Shown in pieces: positions 45,964 to 64,000 of a DNA stretch of 64,000 nucleotides. The translations under genes and the position numbers were made by a program. Every line of letters begins with the position of its first letter. Within the stretch, counting starts at the first letter, position 1. Source of the DNA: Siphonodentalium dalli (Eukaryota; Mollusca; Scaphopoda; Gadilida; Siphonodentaliidae); contig CP136067.1 in the NCBI GenBank assembly GCA_032622095.1, forward strand, positions 60,462,893 to 60,526,892, written 5' to 3'. The notes beneath the pieces were generated by a model. That model made no database searches. It had not been told where the DNA came from and saw only the letters and a program-made list of their open reading frames with translations.

Positions 45964-46104
45964 TTAAATCAGGGGAAAAATCCTATTTTCATATATCCCA
46001 AAAAATGGTGTCTCAGTCCTCGAGCTTTGGTGTCTCAGTCCTCGAGCTCTAGTATTTTTATTAAACCAGTAGGCCCTATCTCTTGCACAGTATGGGAGGC
46101 CAAA

Positions 46105-46190
46105 TTAACTTTTAATAATTATTTGCGCTTAGGCCTTAAGCCTTAAGAGTAATTATTTGTGCTCTTGAAAGCTCAATTATTTTTACCTTA
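46105..46190. repeat. degenerate palindrome array with CTTAAG cores
   Basis: ATTATTTGCGCTTAGGCC, GCCTTAAGCCTTAAG and TTGTGCTCTTGAAAGCTCAA follow TATGGGAGGCC, as at 38222. Confidence 0.6.
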
Positions 46191-46498
46191 GAAACGGGTT
46201 GTTGGTAGGGGTTAAACTGTCATTTTACTAAAATATATGTGCAAAAAGGGGATACTACAGGGGGGGGGGGGGTCGGAAAACAAATTCAGGCACGTATGGC
46301 ATTTTTTCCCTTTCGATCATTTTTTGTACCCACCCACCCCCACCGCCAAATTTTTTTCCGTTTTCGGCAGTTTTTTTCCGACCATTTTTTGACACCCACC
46401 CCCCCCTTTTAACACTAAAACAGAGATTTGCGGGGGGGAAATTCACTGTAAACAGCTGTATATGAATTTATGTGCATACTATTTATCATGGATGTTAA

Positions 46499-46967
46499 AG
46501 GTACTCAACCCGATAAAACTCCTCTCAATTACTATTTCAATGGCTTCGGGGGTCAAAAATATTTGATTCGAGTCGAGGAAGTCACCCATCAAAGCTCAGA
46601 TTTGTTAGATATCGATTTTAGAAATCTATTATTTTTCATTATCGGGAATACTACCTGGCCCAGAACTCAGTCAAAATTGAGTTAAAATTACCACTTGATT
46701 TTAGAGTTATCCATCCTTGTCTGTTTGAATAGATTTGGAGAACACATCCAGAGCAGATTACGGCAGTTAGTAGTACTGATCTCGAGTTTATAACAAATTT
46801 TAAAAATCAATATCTAATAACTCTGAGCTTTGTTTGATGGGTTCCTCGACTCGAATCAAATATTTTTTACCCCCAAAGCCAAAGAAATAGTAATATAGGA
46901 CCCTCCGATCGGATTGTTGTTGTTGGAATCTGTTGAGATGGGGACCCTCTTTACGGGTTGAGTACCT
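46499..46967. mobile_element. TTAA-flanked MITE, copy B (469 bp), inverted
   Basis: TTAA at 46495-46498 and 46968-46971. Ends AGGTACTCAACCCG and CGGGTTGAGTACCT. Opposite orientation to copies A and C. Confidence 0.92.
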
Positions 46968-47238
46968 TTAACATGGACATGTAAATAGGAATGAGTCATT
47001 TTGAGGTCATTCGGCCAAAAAAACATGGCTGCCCCCGTAATTGAGGCAGATTGTGATATGGGAAATGTGACAAAAATAACATTTCCACACATGCCTCACT
47101 ATTAACCTAGAATGACCCTTGAGCGGCTTGAAAATTATATTTTGGTTCATTTGACCTTATTTGGCAAAATATGAAAATATGCGTTGACTGCGCATGCGCG
47201 CATCATTGATCCCCAGTCACACAATATCTGGTGTTTAA

Positions 47239-47707
47239 AGGTACTCAACCCGTAAAGAGGGTCCCCATCTCAACAGATTCCAACAACAACAATCCGATCA
47301 GAGGGTCCTATATTACTATTTCTTTGGCTTTGGGGGTAAAAAATATTTGATTCGAGTCGAGGAACCCATCAAACAAAGCTCAGAGTTATTAGATATTGAT
47401 TTTTGAAAATTCTTATGTTCTCGAGATGAGTACTTATAACTGCCGTCAATTTGGTAACATGCTCGAGATTTTACGCCAAAATTCTATTCAAACAGACAAG
47501 GATGGATAACTCTATAATCAAGTGGTAATAATTGACTACGTACTGGGCCAGTAAGAATTCCCGATAATGATAAATAATAGATTTCTAAAATCGATATCTA
47601 ACAAATCTGAGCTTTGATGGGTGACTTCCTCGACTCGAATCAAATTTTTTTGACCCCCGAAGCCATTGAAATAGTAATTGAGAGGAGTTTTATCGGGTTG
47701 AGTACCT
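47239..47707. mobile_element. TTAA-flanked MITE, copy C (469 bp)
   Basis: TTAA at 47235-47238 and 47708-47711, with ends AGGTACTCAACCCG and CGGGTTGAGTACCT. Nearly identical to copy B over its outer 150 bp on each side. Confidence 0.92.
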
Positions 47708-48332
47708 TTAAGAGATTGTATAGTGAGGGCAATGACCATTCCAAAATATATTCATGGGATAGTAATATATAATGAAATACAGAAGAAGCAACAACATTCG
47801 CCGATGACATGCTTATGGTGCAAATACCCATTATCGGCATCCATGGCCGCTTTTTCGTGGAATTCATGTTAAGCTCAAATAATCTCGATCACATGTCCCG
47901 AATGCCCAAGGTTTAATGATGCCGTAAATGATGATATGTATAATTTTATAGCAAATATTGTTAAAAACAAAAGTCAAAGATAAAAATATTTACAAAAGCT
48001 AGAGGAAATTTATACTACCAGCATCAATTATCGAAACCAATGCCATTGAAGATGCATAGGCCTAATCGGAATTAATGCTCCCAAATTACTATTTCTTTGT
48101 CTTCGGAGGGGGTGCATGGCAGCATGGGGGTAAAAAAAAATTGATTCGAGTCGATGAACCCACCCATCTTACTTATTTCTTCTTTACGCAGGGGGGGGGG
48201 GGGTTCCGGGCACGTATTCCGGGGTGGGGGGTAGTCGATGGGACCAACAAACAATTTTTTTCCGCAACTCAACTTTTGTTTTTGGCCGATTGACCCCAAA
48301 ATGACTCGTTCCCATCTATATGTCAATATTAA

Positions 48333-48820
48333 AGGTACCGATACTCAATCCGATCAGACGGTGGGGGGGGGGGGGGTGGGGCATAGGCCTACCATCAAGA
48401 TACAACAACAACAACAACAACAATATTTCTTCAAAATACGCTATACGTTATCAGAATCGATTTATTGCAACAAAATAATGCTAACCATGCACTGTCAACT
48501 ATGGTATCAATTTTCCCAAAACTTGTTATTTATCAACATTTTGTTCAACAAAATATGGCCGTATTATCACGAAATTTGACCGTAGGCCTATTACCACTTG
48601 ATTTTAGAGTTATCCATCTTCATCCGCAACTTTGTCCGAGACCCTCCGTTTGACTACGTGTTTCTGGGCCACATATTATTACAATCTCGAGAAATAACAA
48701 TCTTTAAAAATCGATCTTTGATATTCCGAGCTTCATGATGGGTGGGTTCCTAGACTCGAATCAAATATTTGTTACCCCCGAAGCCAAAGGAATAGTAATT
48801 TATGAACGTCTGATCGGATT
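48333..48820. mobile_element. degraded copy D of the TTAA-flanked MITE
   Basis: TTAA at 48329-48332, then AGGTACC and CTCAATCCGATCAGACG. The inner part keeps GACTCGAATCAAATATTTGTTACCCCC. The right end stops at GTCTGATCGGATT, so the last ~12 bp are missing. It is nested in the ~160-bp repeat (CCCATCTATATGTCAATATT on the left, ATGACAAATTTCATGATGATC on the right). Confidence 0.65.
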
Positions 48821-49212
48821 TAACATAAATGACAAATTTCATGATGATCAGACAAACAGTATAGCCTGTATGTAGCCCATTGGATACATTGGATTGAATT
48901 TTGAAATCCAAGATGGCCGCTGGCAGCCATCATTCATGAGCCATGTTTTTTTGGCCAAATGACCCCAAAATGAATTGTTCCTATTTACATATCAATGTTA
49001 AATAAAGTCAAAACAAGTCAGTAATGTGTAATTAATAAAGAGACAGAGTATAAGCCGTAAAGTAAGCGGCAGTTAATTTACAACTTGATTAACGTGTACT
49101 ATCGGTACTAGTATTCAATCGGTACCAGATTAGAAATCAGTTTTTTGATAAGGTGAAGGTTAACACCCTTCCATATATAAAGGTCAAGGTCGTTGATACT
49201 GTAGTCATGTAG

Positions 49213-64000
<14,788 letters not shown>

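Overview
The window is eukaryotic nuclear DNA. Two genes are split by GT-AG introns, there are no bacterial-type operons, base composition is AT-rich, and much of the sequence is transposable-element debris. The repeat types point to a lophotrochozoan invertebrate, most likely a marine mollusc: tRNA-derived SINEs, repeats ending in GACGGACGG-type tails and GGGGGCATAATAA, and many foldback elements and MITEs. That placement is inference; no taxon-diagnostic gene is present.

Two genes can be reconstructed with consistent reading frames, and they lie head to head. On the minus strand (31091 down to 4194) seven coding exons encode a complete 750-residue TRAF3IP2/Act1/CIKS-type adaptor. It has a death-like domain at the N-terminus, a long low-complexity middle and a SEFIR domain at the C-terminus. 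On the plus strand (49261 to the window end) four coding exons encode the first 302 residues of Abl interactor (Abi), a WAVE-complex subunit. Its proline-rich and SH3 exons lie beyond the window or were not found.

Layout. 1-4193 is the 3' flank of the adaptor gene, full of repeat relics. 4194-31180 is the adaptor gene. Its 12.9-kb last intron carries a cluster of CACGTG motifs, a 53-bp minisatellite and a 4.9-kb composite element with a 38-nt C run. Its other introns carry two hAT-type elements with 8-bp target duplications and two arrays of a ~160-bp repeat containing AAGATGGC. 31181-49190 is intergenic and almost wholly mobile DNA. It holds a 1.17-kb element with a 9-bp target duplication (Mutator-like), a TA-flanked element, a 5.4-kb foldback element whose arms are 193-bp satellite arrays, several arrays of short palindromes, and three TTAA-flanked MITEs. 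49261-64000 is Abi, with a SINE and several hairpin MITEs in its introns.

The genes are not known to act together. The adaptor family links IL-17-type receptors to TRAF ubiquitin ligases; Abi links Abl/Rac signalling to actin. The most unusual features are the death-domain-plus-SEFIR architecture, the 14-residue tandem duplication in that protein, the palindrome-array repeats and the satellite-armed foldback element.
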